Virus record (IMG/VR): IMGVR_UViG_3300050029_000114
Span: 1 to 64,000 of that record
Origin: a virus
Reading direction: 5' to 3' (one strand)
DNA length: 64,000 nucleotides
Made by a program: the position numbers and the translations under genes. Below, piece after piece: positions 14,912 through 22,921 of this stretch. The notes below the pieces were generated by a model. That model was not told the DNA's origin and did not search any database. It saw only the letters and a program-made list of their open reading frames with translations. Each line of letters opens with the position of its first letter. Position 1 is the stretch's first letter.

Positions 14912-15108
14912 CGTGTCTCCGTCCCGGCGCACTCGGCGCAGCACTTCGCGGTCTGCCATTGGGCTATCGCCTCGCCCGTGTCGAGATACCGTTCGCCTAT
15001 CTCGATGGTCCGTTTGCACTGGCCGCAGGTGTGCGCTTTCTTGGTGGCGGTGCGCCAGCGGACGTGCTCGTGGTGCAGGTCACGCCAGAAGTCCTCGATC
15101 GTGGTCAT
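14908..15108 (-). CDS. Zinc-ribbon protein (66 aa)
   Basis: ATG 15108 in an ATGA overlap. TCGQCKRTIEIGERYL and AKCCAEC form a two-pair zinc ribbon like those in small RNA- or DNA-binding proteins. Function unknown. Confidence 0.7.
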   Translation of the reverse strand: MTTIEDFWRDLHHEHVRWRTATKKAHTCGQCKRTIEIGERYLDTGEAIAQWQTAKCCAECAGTETR

Positions 15109-15386
15109 CGGTCCTCCCCGGGGTTGGGTCCGGTTAGCTCGTCCGCGTGTTTGCGGGCGTGGATCAGCTCGTCGAGGCCTACCGGCGGCCCGCAGGCGTG
15201 GCGCCAGCCGTGCTCGCCGCGGAGATGGCCGTCGACCGTCCAAGTCGCCCGCTTCCATAACTCGCGGGCTTGGAGTCGGTCCGCTCCGCTCCGGCGGGGC
15301 GCTACCGCGTGGGCGGCTACCCGCTCGGCGATCTGCTCGTGGTGGCGGGCGTGCCGCTCCTCCGCCGTCAACGTTCGATGGGCCAT
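15105..15386 (-). CDS. Basic helical protein (93 aa)
   Basis: ATG 15386 in a TGATG junction. His/Arg-rich helices (ERHARHHEQIAERVAAHAV) and a Trp-containing middle. No family recognised. Confidence 0.6.
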   Translation of the reverse strand: MAHRTLTAEERHARHHEQIAERVAAHAVAPRRSGADRLQARELWKRATWTVDGHLRGEHGWRHACGPPVGLDELIHARKHADELTGPNPGEDR

Positions 15387-15724
15387 CAGTCCTCCTCGTG
15401 CCGCCGGTTCGACCCGGGGGCGGGCCGCCCGCAGGATGGGCATTCGCCGTGCTCGTCGGAGCCGCACCGGCCACCGGCCGGGCAGCGCGGCGCCCGGCGG
15501 TCCCGGGCGGTGTGGGCGGCGTCGCCGTCGGCGGTGCAGAAGATGCCGCCGTGATCCTTCTCTTGCAGTCTGCGGCCGCATCCGAACACGTCGCAAGTGA
15601 CCTTGGCGCCGTCGGCGTCGCGGGCGTAGGTGGTGACGGCTGGCGCTCCGACCGGCACGGTTGCCGGAGGGCGAGGGATGAACCCGCCCGAATGGTAGAA
15701 CGCGCTCGATGTCGGCTTGCTCAC
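15386..15724 (-). CDS. Zinc-finger protein (112 aa)
   Basis: ATG 15724 in an ATGA overlap. Cys pairs CDVFGCGRRL, IFCTADGDAAH, RCPAGGRCG and CPSCGRP suggest two zinc sites in the C-terminal two thirds. Function unknown. Confidence 0.7.
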   Translation of the reverse strand: MSKPTSSAFYHSGGFIPRPPATVPVGAPAVTTYARDADGAKVTCDVFGCGRRLQEKDHGGIFCTADGDAAHTARDRRAPRCPAGGRCGSDEHGECPSCGRPAPGSNRRHEED

Positions 15725-16077
15725 TCCGCCTCCTCTAGCTCGGCGTGGAAGATATGGGCGATCCCGTGGAAGATATGGGCGATCCCGTGGTTAGCGCCCG
15801 CACACGAGCACTCGCAGTCGGGCCCGGTGGCGTTACGGCAGCGGGCGTCGCAGCGGACCCCGGCGTGGTGGCTGGCCTTGATGCGGGCGATCGTCCGGGT
15901 GGTCCGGCCGCAGCGGCAGCGGAGCCCGGCGTACATGGCGGCGTTCACTTCGCCTGCCGGGACGTTCACGGTGACCGTCCGGTGGCAGTAAGGGCAGCGG
16001 GCGAACAGGCGGGTCGTGGCTGCCTCGTCCTCGGTCGCGAAGAGGGCGGCCTGCCCTAGCGTCGCGGTGGCGGTCAT
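15721..16077 (-). CDS. Zinc-ribbon protein with duplicated HGIAHIF tail (118 aa)
   Basis: ATG 16077 in an ATGA overlap. CPYCHRTVTVNVPAGE and CRCGRT form a zinc ribbon, and a second group follows (CDARC, CECSC). The tail contains HGIAHIFHGIAHIFH, produced by a 21-bp tandem duplication, which adds His residues. Function unknown. Confidence 0.7.
   Translation of the reverse strand: MTATATLGQAALFATEDEAATTRLFARCPYCHRTVTVNVPAGEVNAAMYAGLRCRCGRTTRTIARIKASHHAGVRCDARCRNATGPDCECSCAGANHGIAHIFHGIAHIFHAELEEAE
15745..15786 (-). repeat. 21-bp tandem duplication in coding sequence
   Basis: GTGGAAGATATGGGCGATCCC occurs twice in tandem on the plus strand (plus GTGG), in frame within the zinc-ribbon gene. Confidence 0.9.
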
Positions 16078-16259
16078 CGCCCTGCCGCCTTGCACGGGCA
16101 ACCGCGGTGGGCGCGCAGGCCGCGGGCGTGGGTGCAGCACAGGTGCCGGACTTTTGCTGAGCCGAGCCCGACGACCCTGATGTACTTGCCGAAGTCGACT
16201 GTCGCCGTGTTCGGGCAGTCGCCGAAGCTGCCTGCGTCGCATTGATGGTTGAGGGCCAT
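16074..16259 (-). CDS. Cys-rich microprotein with leaderless start (61 aa)
   Basis: ATG 16259 is 6 nt after the -10 TAGGAT, implying leaderless translation. Cys residues at QCDAGSFGDCP, HLCCTH and GCPCK probably bind metal. First gene of the unit leading to 13.0 kb. Confidence 0.75.
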   Translation of the reverse strand: MALNHQCDAGSFGDCPNTATVDFGKYIRVVGLGSAKVRHLCCTHARGLRAHRGCPCKAAGR

Positions 16260-16265
16260 GTGAAC

Positions 16266-16307
16266 ATCCTACCGCGGCTCGACGCGTTTGTCTAGGGGTT
16301 CCTGGCG
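16266..16307 (-). promoter_or_regulatory. Leaderless TAGACA/TAGGAT promoter (16 kb)
   Basis: -10 TAGGAT 16266-16271, 17-nt spacer, -35 TAGACA 16289-16294, upstream GCCAGGAACCCC. The -10 begins with the TAG stop codon of the upstream gene (16269) and ends 6 nt before ATG 16259. Confidence 0.85.
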
Positions 16308-16442
16308 CTCAATGCGCAACATTTTCAGTCGGCACAACCGACAGCCCGCGCGCAGGTGCGCCTCCACGAAGCTCGCCACGTCGTCTGTCGCAATAGTCAG
16401 GGCGGCGTCAAGTAGTTCGGTGTCAAGCGGGTGCCGCCTCAC
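16269..16442 (-). CDS. Small CxxC protein overlapping a promoter (57 aa)
   Basis: GTG 16442 in a GTGA overlap. Helical, with GCRLCRLK. The last codons and stop contain the -35 and -10 of the next promoter. Confidence 0.6.
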   Translation of the reverse strand: MRRHPLDTELLDAALTIATDDVASFVEAHLRAGCRLCRLKMLRIERQEPLDKRVEPR

Positions 16443-17095
16443 GTCGGCATCTCCAGCACGCCGAGCCCTTCGAGCCCTAGCTCGCGCTGGAGCAGGATGA
16501 TCTTCTCGACTAGCTGTACGGCCGTCTCTCCCTGGATGGCGACCGCCCCGGCGCAATCGCCGCGCCTGCTGTACGCGATGGCACTGGCGACGTTGTGGGA
16601 GGCCAGGAGGGCAACGTAGTCGCGGGCGGCCTGCTCGTTCTCCCGGGCCCGCTGGTCGGCCTGGGTTTGGGCCTCGTATCGGGCTTCTCGCGCCTCGTCG
16701 GCGGCTTGGCGGCGCGCCGTGACGGCCAGGTGCAGCCCGCAGGCTGGAACCTGGGCGTACCTATCGGGACCGGGCGCCTTAGCCGTCGGCTTCATCCATC
16801 CTCGCCATAACGGCACTTCGCCTTTCGCTGTCCGGCCGCACGGGTGGCTGTCGCTCCAACCGTCCGACGGGTGGACTTGGACGCGGCATGTCCCGGCGAT
16901 CCATTCCGGCTCGACGTGGCGGGCCGCCTTGCAGGCGCACGGGCCCTTCGCCTGGCCGCTCATGAACTGGCCGCCATAGCGGATATTGAAGCAATCCTCG
17001 TGCTGCCCGTAGTTGCACGCCTGGCACCATTCGCGGATCATCGTGCCCGCCCGCAGGTCGGGCCTGTCGAGCCGTTTGGCCTGTCGTGGGCTCAT
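16439..17095 (-). CDS. Zinc-binding protein with C-terminal coiled coil (218 aa)
   Basis: ATG 17095 in an ATGA overlap. The N-terminal part has WCQACNYGQHEDCFN, CACKAARH and later Cys/His residues (GTCRVQVH, HPCG, ACGLH), giving two or three metal sites. The C-terminal half is a long helix (ADEAREARYEAQTQADQRARE). Possibly a nucleic-acid-binding accessory protein of the helicase encoded upstream. Confidence 0.7.
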   Translation of the reverse strand: MSPRQAKRLDRPDLRAGTMIREWCQACNYGQHEDCFNIRYGGQFMSGQAKGPCACKAARHVEPEWIAGTCRVQVHPSDGWSDSHPCGRTAKGEVPLWRGWMKPTAKAPGPDRYAQVPACGLHLAVTARRQAADEAREARYEAQTQADQRARENEQAARDYVALLASHNVASAIAYSRRGDCAGAVAIQGETAVQLVEKIILLQRELGLEGLGVLEMPT

Positions 17096-17304
17096 CGCCC
17101 GTTCCTGGCGGTAGCGGGGTTCCTGGGGCCGTCTAGGGGGCTCTCCGGGGCGTCTGGCTTGCATCCCCGGCGGCACGGTCCGGTCCGTCCGGCTGCGACC
17201 TCGCTGGCGGGTACCTCGATGATGCTCCGCTCGCACCAGCAGGTCACCGTCAACATCTCGGTGCCGTCGCCCCGGGTGCGCTGCCCGTACCGGTATCTCG
17301 TCAT
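17092..17304 (-). CDS. Zinc-ribbon microprotein (70 aa)
   Basis: ATG 17304 in an ATGA overlap with the helicase gene. CWCERSIIEVPASE and GPCRRGC provide four Cys ligands. Function unknown; its position suggests it is made together with the helicase. Confidence 0.65.
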   Translation of the reverse strand: MTRYRYGQRTRGDGTEMLTVTCWCERSIIEVPASEVAAGRTGPCRRGCKPDAPESPLDGPRNPATARNGR

Positions 17305-18968
17305 CCGCGGGCCTTGCCTGGCTTCCAGCCGGGGGCGGCGTGCCCGACGGCCTCGATGTCAAGCTCGCACTTGGCCCGGGTGCAAGCCACGTAGAGCAAG
17401 CGAAGCTCGGCGGTGGACAGGTCGCCCGCATCCTCTTTGGGGGCGAAGAAGTCCGATCCAAGCTGGACGCTGTTCCACTCCCGGCCCTTCGAGCGGTGCG
17501 CCGTGCTGATCACCACGTCGGCGTCCTCCTCGCGGATGCCGCTGTCGAGGGCCCGCAGGATCGTGTCGATCCCGAAGTCGTCGATCAGTTTCACCATCTG
17601 CCGCAAGTCGCCGCCCTGCTGGTCGTTCTCAACGTAGTCCTGAACCTCGCCCCACGTCGAGAAGCAAGCCAACTCCGGGTGGTCGGTCGGCTGACCGGCC
17701 TGGAGGGTCCGGGCCGCCTTAGCGAACCGGATCGCCTCGACCGCCCCGCCCACGATGAACGGGCGGCGCCCGGCGGCCTGGAGGCTAATGACCTCACGGA
17801 CGGCCCCGGCGTTGGTGCGGGTCAGGATCGCATTCGGCTCAGCCGCAGGGCCGACAACGCTGGCCCGCTCCCCGAACCCGCTGATCCGCAGATCGGCGCC
17901 GATCCGGGCGAGCAGCCCGTTCGCAACCTCAGCGACCGCATGGCCGAACCGGAAGCTCTGGCTCAGGTAGGCGACCTTGCCGCCAAGAGCGGCGAACCGG
18001 TCGAGAGCGTCAACTGCGCCCCGCCACTCGTAGATGGCTTGCTGGCTGTCGCCAACCGCCACGACCTGCACGCCCCGCTCCATCTGCTGCTCGATGATGC
18101 TCAGCATCACCGGGTCGGCGTCCTGGGCCTCATCAAACAGGATGAAGTCGGCCTCGATGACCGGGCTGTTCAACTGCCACATCTTCAGGTAGTGGTCGTG
18201 CTCGAAGCGAAGCTGGCCGTCGGTCCGCTGGATGTCGGCCCACGCCTTGACGGCGTACGGGAGGACGTGGACGGCGAGGTCATTGTTGTTCGAGTAGGTG
18301 CGCTTGCCGTCCTCGGTCATCGGGTCGATGCCGTCCACGTAGGGGACGTGGCGCTTGCTCAGTTCGCGGTCGGCGCTCTGGCAGAACTGGCGGACCGTCT
18401 TGATCGCCAGCCCGGCGACCCATCCGGCCGCGAGCACCCGGCGCTCGGTCCCGTACTGCAACACGTACTGGTCGACGCCGAGGATGCGGGCGATCTGCTG
18501 GCCGGTCATGCGGACGCTGTTCAACCGGTGGCTGTAGGCCCGGCCGTACGCCCGGAAGGCGAGCGAGTGGGCCGTCGAGCATTGCACGTTGCCGCTCATC
18601 GTGAGCGCCGTGTCGTCGACGATCTTGCGGTTGAACGCTGTGTAGACGCCCTTCAATCCGCGGGTGTCGGCGTGCGCGGCGAGGAGGCGCAGGGTGCTCG
18701 TCTTGCCGGTGCCAGCCCCGGCCTGGATGACGAGCGGGTCGCCCGTGGCGAACGCCTTGACGCACACGAACTGCTCGGCGGTCGGCGTGAACGTCGGCAC
18801 CCGGGTTTCGGGGGCGGTCGGCTCGGCGCCGTCGGTCACGGGGCACTCCGTGTGCGCCACAAGCCACTTGCCGTCGACCTTCTCGATGGTGCCCTGCTGG
18901 GCGAGGACATGGCCGCCACAGGTGCGGCAGGTACCGGCGAACTTGTTGGGGCGGTTCGGTGAGGTCAT
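17301..18968 (-). CDS. UvrD/Rep-like superfamily 1 helicase
   Basis: 555 aa. All SF1 motifs are visible: Walker A QAGAGTGKT (82-90), DEAQD (279-283), GDSQQAIYEWRG (306-317), QSFRFG (337-342), STAHRSKGREW (488-498) and LLYVACTRAK (524-533). An N-terminal CRTCGG...HTEC zinc ribbon precedes the helicase core. It probably unwinds DNA during replication or recombination. The ATG at 18968 lies 6 nt after the -10 TAGAAT, so the mRNA is leaderless; that is notable for such a large gene and suggests early expression. Confidence 0.92.
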   Translation of the reverse strand: MTSPNRPNKFAGTCRTCGGHVLAQQGTIEKVDGKWLVAHTECPVTDGAEPTAPETRVPTFTPTAEQFVCVKAFATGDPLVIQAGAGTGKTSTLRLLAAHADTRGLKGVYTAFNRKIVDDTALTMSGNVQCSTAHSLAFRAYGRAYSHRLNSVRMTGQQIARILGVDQYVLQYGTERRVLAAGWVAGLAIKTVRQFCQSADRELSKRHVPYVDGIDPMTEDGKRTYSNNNDLAVHVLPYAVKAWADIQRTDGQLRFEHDHYLKMWQLNSPVIEADFILFDEAQDADPVMLSIIEQQMERGVQVVAVGDSQQAIYEWRGAVDALDRFAALGGKVAYLSQSFRFGHAVAEVANGLLARIGADLRISGFGERASVVGPAAEPNAILTRTNAGAVREVISLQAAGRRPFIVGGAVEAIRFAKAARTLQAGQPTDHPELACFSTWGEVQDYVENDQQGGDLRQMVKLIDDFGIDTILRALDSGIREEDADVVISTAHRSKGREWNSVQLGSDFFAPKEDAGDLSTAELRLLYVACTRAKCELDIEAVGHAAPGWKPGKARG

Positions 18969-18974
18969 GTTCTC

Positions 18975-19017
18975 ATTCTACGCCCTAGGTGTGTCCGTTG
19001 TCTAGGGTTTTCTAGCG
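18975..19017 (-). promoter_or_regulatory. Leaderless TAGACA/TAGAAT promoter (helicase)
   Basis: -10 TAGAAT 18975-18980, 18-nt spacer, -35 TAGACA 18999-19004, upstream block GCTAGAAAACCC. It ends 6 nt before the helicase ATG. Confidence 0.85.
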
Positions 19018-19026
19018 CCTTTTGGG

Positions 19027-19500
19027 TTACAGGAAGGATCGGGCCTCGGCGAGCACGGCATCCGGCATCGGCTCGACCAGCCATGCCCGCCCGAACCGAT
19101 AGCCCGTCACCGGGCACACGAGATGCCTGTTGGCGTCGTAGCCGTTCCCGGTCACGGCCATATGGGCGCACCCGGCGCGCATGTCATTCAGATGCCAGCG
19201 GGTCCACAGGGCGTGGAGTCGGCGGGCCCGGTCGCTCGACCATCCGGCAGCGAAGTCGGTGACCTTCAAAAGCTCATCGAGGCACTGGCCGCCGCTCGCC
19301 TCCTGCCAGACGCCATTCCCTTTACGATCCTTCGTCTCGCCGCACACGCTCAACGTCAGGGTGCCTTCGGGCACCGCCCCGTCGATGACGATGGTCGGGC
19401 TCGTCACGTTCGGTTCCCATTCGCCCTCGGGTACGCCTGTTCGCAGCAGGGCGTGCGCGGCCTGGCGGTCGCCGTGGTCGGCCCGCGTCACCGGGATCAT
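19027..19500 (-). CDS. Hypothetical protein, 157 aa
   Basis: ATG 19500 in an ATGA overlap. The C-terminal half contains WHLNDMRAGCAHMAV and CPVTGYRFGRAWL, a pattern I associate with a widespread phage protein family of unknown function. A possible metal site is formed by Cys and His there. Confidence 0.7.
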   Translation of the reverse strand: MIPVTRADHGDRQAAHALLRTGVPEGEWEPNVTSPTIVIDGAVPEGTLTLSVCGETKDRKGNGVWQEASGGQCLDELLKVTDFAAGWSSDRARRLHALWTRWHLNDMRAGCAHMAVTGNGYDANRHLVCPVTGYRFGRAWLVEPMPDAVLAEARSFL

Positions 19501-19709
19501 GCCGGGTGGGCCTCGGCGAACCCGGCGAGCATCGCGCCGAACAGGCCCGCCATCGTCTCCGCCCCGTGCGCCGGTTTCGCCCTGGCCGCCACTCCCATCA
19601 GCTCGATCGGCGCCTGCGCCTTCAACAGCTCGTACAGGTCGGCTGTCTCGGCCGGGTCGTAGCCGACGCCGACCAGTCCCGCCTCGGTCGCGCTCAGCCC
19701 TTCGAGCAT
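19497..19709 (-). CDS. Small helical protein (70 aa)
   Basis: ATG 19709 with AAGGA 9 nt upstream. An Ala-rich helical sequence (LYELLKAQAPIELMGVAARA). No family recognised. Confidence 0.6.
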   Translation of the reverse strand: MLEGLSATEAGLVGVGYDPAETADLYELLKAQAPIELMGVAARAKPAHGAETMAGLFGAMLAGFAEAHPA

Positions 19710-19736
19710 CGTGGCGAGTCCTTGCAGGTCCCTTGC

Positions 19737-20042
19737 TCACGCTTGCGCCTCCACTGTCGGCCGGGCCCGCCGGTTCGCTGTCGCTCGTGCCATCACATCG
19801 TCGCCGTCCGGCAGCCGCTTCACGGCGAACACGACCGCCATCGCCGTCACTCCGCTCAGCGCCGCGATCTGTGTCTGAGTGCGCCCTGCCAACAGCAGGG
19901 TCGCGTACGCCTCGGCCCGCTGGGCCTGCTTCATCTTCGCCTGCGTCAACGCCGCGTCTATGTCATCGGTAAGCCACGCGACGGCCGACTCGGCGACGGC
20001 GATCTGCTCGTCGGTCGGGTCGGGGCGCCGTCCGTTGTCCAC
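19737..20042 (-). CDS. HTH-like DNA-binding protein (101 aa)
   Basis: GTG 20042. The segment TLLLAGRTQTQIAALSGVTAMAVVFAVKRL (about 49-78) looks like a helix-turn-helix. The start codon lies 12 nt downstream of palindrome site e, which could make this gene autoregulated. It is one of two candidates for the palindrome-binding factor; no direct evidence. Confidence 0.65.
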   Translation of the reverse strand: MDNGRRPDPTDEQIAVAESAVAWLTDDIDAALTQAKMKQAQRAEAYATLLLAGRTQTQIAALSGVTAMAVVFAVKRLPDGDDVMARATANRRARPTVEAQA

Positions 20043-20053
20043 GTCGCCCGCCC

Positions 20054-20063
20054 TAGCGCGCTA
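20054..20063. promoter_or_regulatory. Palindrome site e
   Basis: TAGCGCGCTA, containing the TAG stop of the upstream 47-aa gene. In the direction of transcription it leads into TAGGGC, a poor -10; read on the plus strand it gives TATAGG. More likely an operator than a promoter. Confidence 0.55.
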
Positions 20064-20204
20064 TAGGCCGCGGGCGCCGTACCGCCACGGGCAGGTGGCG
20101 CACAGGTCGGCGAGCGGGTCGGCCGGGTCTATGGCTCTCAACTTGGGCGTGTGTTTGCAGCGCCGGAACCGGCGAACCTTCCACCAGTAGAACCGGCGCC
20201 GCAT
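20061..20204 (-). CDS. Basic CxxC microprotein (47 aa)
   Basis: ATG 20204. The N-terminus is extremely basic and aromatic (MRRRFYWWKVRRFRRCK) and the C-terminus carries LCATCPWRYG. The layout resembles a membrane- or nucleic-acid-associated metal-binding peptide. Its stop is inside palindrome e. Confidence 0.6.
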   Translation of the reverse strand: MRRRFYWWKVRRFRRCKHTPKLRAIDPADPLADLCATCPWRYGARGL

Positions 20205-20207
20205 CCG

Positions 20208-20366
20208 TCATCCCGCCAGTGGCCCTGCCTGCAACCACATGCCGTCGTTCGCCTGCCATACCTCGGTGCTGGCCGGGATGATCGGAGCCCGTAGCGCGAA
20301 ACCGTCCACGCTCGCGGTCGGCCGGTTCGCTGACAACCCGCCTTGCACTCCGATGAACCGGCTCAT
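20208..20366 (-). CDS. Small hypothetical protein (52 aa)
   Basis: ATG 20366 in an ATGA overlap with the upstream gene; it ends 4 nt before the next ATG. No motif recognised. Confidence 0.6.
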   Translation of the reverse strand: MSRFIGVQGGLSANRPTASVDGFALRAPIIPASTEVWQANDGMWLQAGPLAG

Positions 20367-20929
20367 TCCTTCGGAGCGGAGGCGGCCTTGCGGGTCCGCT
20401 TCGCCTTGATCGGTGTCACGCTGCCGCCCTCGGTCCGCACCCCGTCCGCGACCCGCTCCGCCTCGATGGCGTCGCGCTCCTGCTGGCAGACCGGGCAGCC
20501 CTCGACCAGCCCGCTCAGGTTCGTGTCGGTCGGCTTGTGCTCGCTGTTCGCGTGCGCCACCATCAGGTCGGCCTCCTCGTCCGAGGTCGGGGCGAACCCG
20601 AGCCGCTGGATTCCAGCGGCCTCCTCTTTCGCCTTCTTCAACGTGTCGGCCGCGGCGCGGAGCATCTTGCTTACCGCTCCCTCCTCGACACGGATTATCT
20701 CCGTCGTGACGATGACGTGCTTGCGAACCAAGTCCTCGCTGCCCGGTTTCGTCGGCCCAAACGTCACCTTGTCGACGATGCCCTTCAAGACGAAGAACAC
20801 GGTGTCGAACTGGTCAAGTTCCTCCGGGTCGAGTTCCAGGGCCTCGGAGAGTCCGTCTCCGGCGCGGGTGATCTGGACGGCTGACTTAACGACCGGGTGG
20901 CCGCCGAACGGGGCTAGCTGCGCTCCCAT
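20363..20929 (-). CDS. Conserved actinophage protein of unknown function (188 aa)
   Basis: ATG 20929 with AAAGGA upstream, downstream of promoter f. The N-terminus PFGGHPVVKSAVQITRAGDG followed by a FFVLKGIVDKVTF beta region is a pattern I recognise from many actinobacteriophages, without an assigned function. A CPVCQQE pair near residue 150 and a Lys-rich tail follow. Confidence 0.75.
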   Translation of the reverse strand: MGAQLAPFGGHPVVKSAVQITRAGDGLSEALELDPEELDQFDTVFFVLKGIVDKVTFGPTKPGSEDLVRKHVIVTTEIIRVEEGAVSKMLRAAADTLKKAKEEAAGIQRLGFAPTSDEEADLMVAHANSEHKPTDTNLSGLVEGCPVCQQERDAIEAERVADGVRTEGGSVTPIKAKRTRKAASAPKE

Positions 20930-20967
20930 GATGGTTCCTTTCGCCTGCTGGTGATGGGTCGGCGGCA

Positions 20968-20982
20968 ACTCTAGCGCGCTAG
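20968..20982 (-). promoter_or_regulatory. Promoter site f (CTAGCGCGC + TAGAGT)
   Basis: -10 TAGAGT at 20968-20973 fused to the palindrome, which carries the TAG stop of the HNH-like gene upstream. Drives the 20.4-20.9 kb gene with a leader of about 35 nt. Confidence 0.75.
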
Positions 20983-21321
20983 TGGTCCTCTCGGGGCAAG
21001 AAGTCCTAGCTCGGTGCTCACCTTGACTTCGGCCTCGGTCACTTCGTGGCAGGGGCGGCATGTGGGGAGCAAGTTGGCCGGGTCGAGCGGCGATCCGCCC
21101 CGGCTGCGTTTCACCCGCTCGTGAAGCTCCGATGCCCATCCACGGCAGTTCGCCGCCTCGGGCCGCCCGGCGGTCTGGAGAATGGGCCCGATAACGCAGC
21201 GGGGATGGGCGTTGAGATAGGCCCGCCGCCAGGCCCGCTCTTCCCATGCAGCGTCGCTGTCCCGCTTGCGGATCGTGGCCGTCCGCAGGGAACCGGACCG
21301 TTTAAGCGGTGTCCGCTTCAC
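20971..21321 (-). CDS. HNH-family nuclease (non-mobile type), 116 aa
   Basis: GTG 21321 in a GTGA overlap. The basic N-terminus MKRTPLKRSGSLRT and the core SELHERVKRSRGGSPLDP...NLLPTCRPCHE (about 64-93) match the compact HNH nucleases that phages keep near packaging or replication genes. Two Cys pairs (CVI...NC and CRPC) would hold structural zinc. The end PLAR-stop is formed by promoter palindrome f. Confidence 0.85.
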   Translation of the reverse strand: MKRTPLKRSGSLRTATIRKRDSDAAWEERAWRRAYLNAHPRCVIGPILQTAGRPEAANCRGWASELHERVKRSRGGSPLDPANLLPTCRPCHEVTEAEVKVSTELGLLAPRGPLAR

Positions 21322-22007
21322 CCTCGATGCGCCTCGATGATCCGCTTGGCCTCGTCGAGCCGCTTGAACAGTTCGTCATCTCCCCCCGTGTCGGGGTGAA
21401 GTGCCATCGCTGCCGCCCGGTATGCGACCCGGAGCACGTCGGGGTCAACGATGATAGACGGGTCCCGCTGGTCATGCCAGTGGGCGTGTTCGCCTATGAA
21501 CCGGGCTGCCTCCTCGACGGTCATCTGCGCAGCGGGCGTCGCGATACCGGCGCCTAGCTGCCGCCATCCGGTGTACTGCTCGCCGTGGCTGGCTATCCCG
21601 TAGCGGTCTACCTTGCGGAGTGATTCTAGCCCGAGAGCTACCGCACGGGTGTTGGCCTGCCAGCCCGGTATATCCCGCCAGCCCGATCCGCGCCCGTATG
21701 CTGATCCGCCCGCAAACGTGTCGCACGGATACGACAGGGGCCCGTGTCGCGGATGGTCGAACGTGACGATGATCCCTGGGTGGGCCGGTTTAGCGTCGGC
21801 CTTGATCCAGCCGTCTCGCCGTAGGTCCCGTTCGGTGACGGCGACCTGCACGGCGGCGCTGTCTACCCCTAGCGCGGCTAGCTCCGTTTCGAGGAGACGC
21901 ACCGTGTCGGTCCACGTGGCCCGGAACGGGAGCGCCAGCCGTTGGTCGTCGGTTCGTAACCGGCCGGGCCACCTCTCAATCGGGCGGCAGGTCAGGTCGA
22001 CGTTCAC
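21318..22007 (-). CDS. J-domain (DnaJ-like) protein
   Basis: 229 aa from GTG 22007 in a GTGA overlap. The C-terminal segment VLRVAYRAAAMALHPDTGGD...LFKRLDEAKRII contains the HPD tripeptide that stimulates DnaK ATPase. The N-terminal two thirds are of unknown fold (TRPIERWPGRL, IIVTFDHPRHGPLSYPCDTF). It may recruit host DnaK to a replication complex, as some phage initiators need; the neighbouring DnaC-like loader supports this. Confidence 0.8.
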   Translation of the reverse strand: MNVDLTCRPIERWPGRLRTDDQRLALPFRATWTDTVRLLETELAALGVDSAAVQVAVTERDLRRDGWIKADAKPAHPGIIVTFDHPRHGPLSYPCDTFAGGSAYGRGSGWRDIPGWQANTRAVALGLESLRKVDRYGIASHGEQYTGWRQLGAGIATPAAQMTVEEAARFIGEHAHWHDQRDPSIIVDPDVLRVAYRAAAMALHPDTGGDDELFKRLDEAKRIIEAHRG

Positions 22008-22207
22008 GTGCTGCGGGGACCGCAGTGGCGACAGCGCCGCCGGTCGTGGTCCGGCCGGTAGCAGCCGTGGACCCATCTGTCGAACATGGCCGGGTTATGC
22101 GTCGAGCACGGCACGACGGCCCCGCCTCCCGGTAGCTCGATCTGCCCGGTCGGCTGGCCGTCGACCTCGCAGGCGCATGGGGCCTCGATGGTCGCGGCCA
22201 TGCTCAT
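22004..22207 (-). CDS. Zinc-binding microprotein (67 aa)
   Basis: ATG 22207 in an ATGA overlap with the helicase-loader gene. Cys/His at APCACEVDG, VPCSTH, HGCYRPDH and RRCRHCG suggest two metal sites. Confidence 0.65.
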   Translation of the reverse strand: MSMAATIEAPCACEVDGQPTGQIELPGGGAVVPCSTHNPAMFDRWVHGCYRPDHDRRRCRHCGPRST

Positions 22208-22914
22208 CTAGCCCGTCGCCGGTCCTGGCCGCTCAACACCACGGCGATCGCCTTGTCGCCCACGAGACGGGAGAATGTGCGGGCCCCGAGATGGGTTTCG
22301 AGGGCGGCCCGGTCGAGGTTGCTCGTGATGATCGTCGGCCGCTCGTCAAGCCACCGTCGGTTCACCACGGCGTACAACCGTTCGGCGGTCCACTCGGTGG
22401 CCCGTTCCCCGCCTACGTCGTCGATGACGAGCAGGTCTACCCCGGTCAGGGCGTCGAGTGCCCTCTCCGGGCCGTTGGGCCGTAGCTCCTCCAACATCTC
22501 GTCGATCGGCTTGAACGCGATCGTGGCGCCCTCGTCGCTGGCCGCCCGGATCGCAGCGCACGCCAGATGGCTTTTCCCGGTCCCGACGGGGCCGAGGATC
22601 ACGAGGTTCCTGCCTCCCGGGTCCGTCGACCAGTCGCCTATCCGCTCTCCGGGGATCAGCCCGACGAAGTCGGCCAGCCGGGCCTCGTGGAACCGGGGCG
22701 GTATCGCCCGCTCCCACCGGGCCCATGCGTTCCGCTCGTCGGCCTCCGCCCTGGCGGCCGCTCTGACCTCGGGGTCCATGCTGAGGGCCCTTAGCGTGAC
22801 CGGCTGGTCCGCGGCCGGGAGCGGGGGCTGTAGGGCCCCTCCACGGTCGGCTAGCTGCCGCTTCAGGTCGGCGATCAAGCTCGCCTGGCCGATGCGCTGC
22901 GGCTCGCCGCTCAT
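22204..22914 (-). CDS. DnaC/IstB-like helicase loader ATPase
   Basis: 236 aa. AAA+ motifs: Walker A GPVGTGKS (108-115), Walker B LLVIDDVG (161-168), sensor ITSNLD (196-201) and the conserved C-terminal TFSRLVGDKAIAVVLSGQDRR (213-233). The family loads the replicative helicase onto DNA; here it presumably delivers the host DnaB to the phage origin. The ATG at 22914 is 7 nt after the -10 TAGAGT of promoter g. It lies directly downstream of the replisome-organiser gene. Confidence 0.88.
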   Translation of the reverse strand: MSGEPQRIGQASLIADLKRQLADRGGALQPPLPAADQPVTLRALSMDPEVRAAARAEADERNAWARWERAIPPRFHEARLADFVGLIPGERIGDWSTDPGGRNLVILGPVGTGKSHLACAAIRAASDEGATIAFKPIDEMLEELRPNGPERALDALTGVDLLVIDDVGGERATEWTAERLYAVVNRRWLDERPTIITSNLDRAALETHLGARTFSRLVGDKAIAVVLSGQDRRRAR

Positions 22915-22921
22915 GCCATCA

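Noticed and set aside
17340-18962. A 540-codon open frame on the plus strand
   Set aside because: It is antisense to the UvrD-like helicase, whose motifs are unambiguous; long antisense frames are common at high GC.
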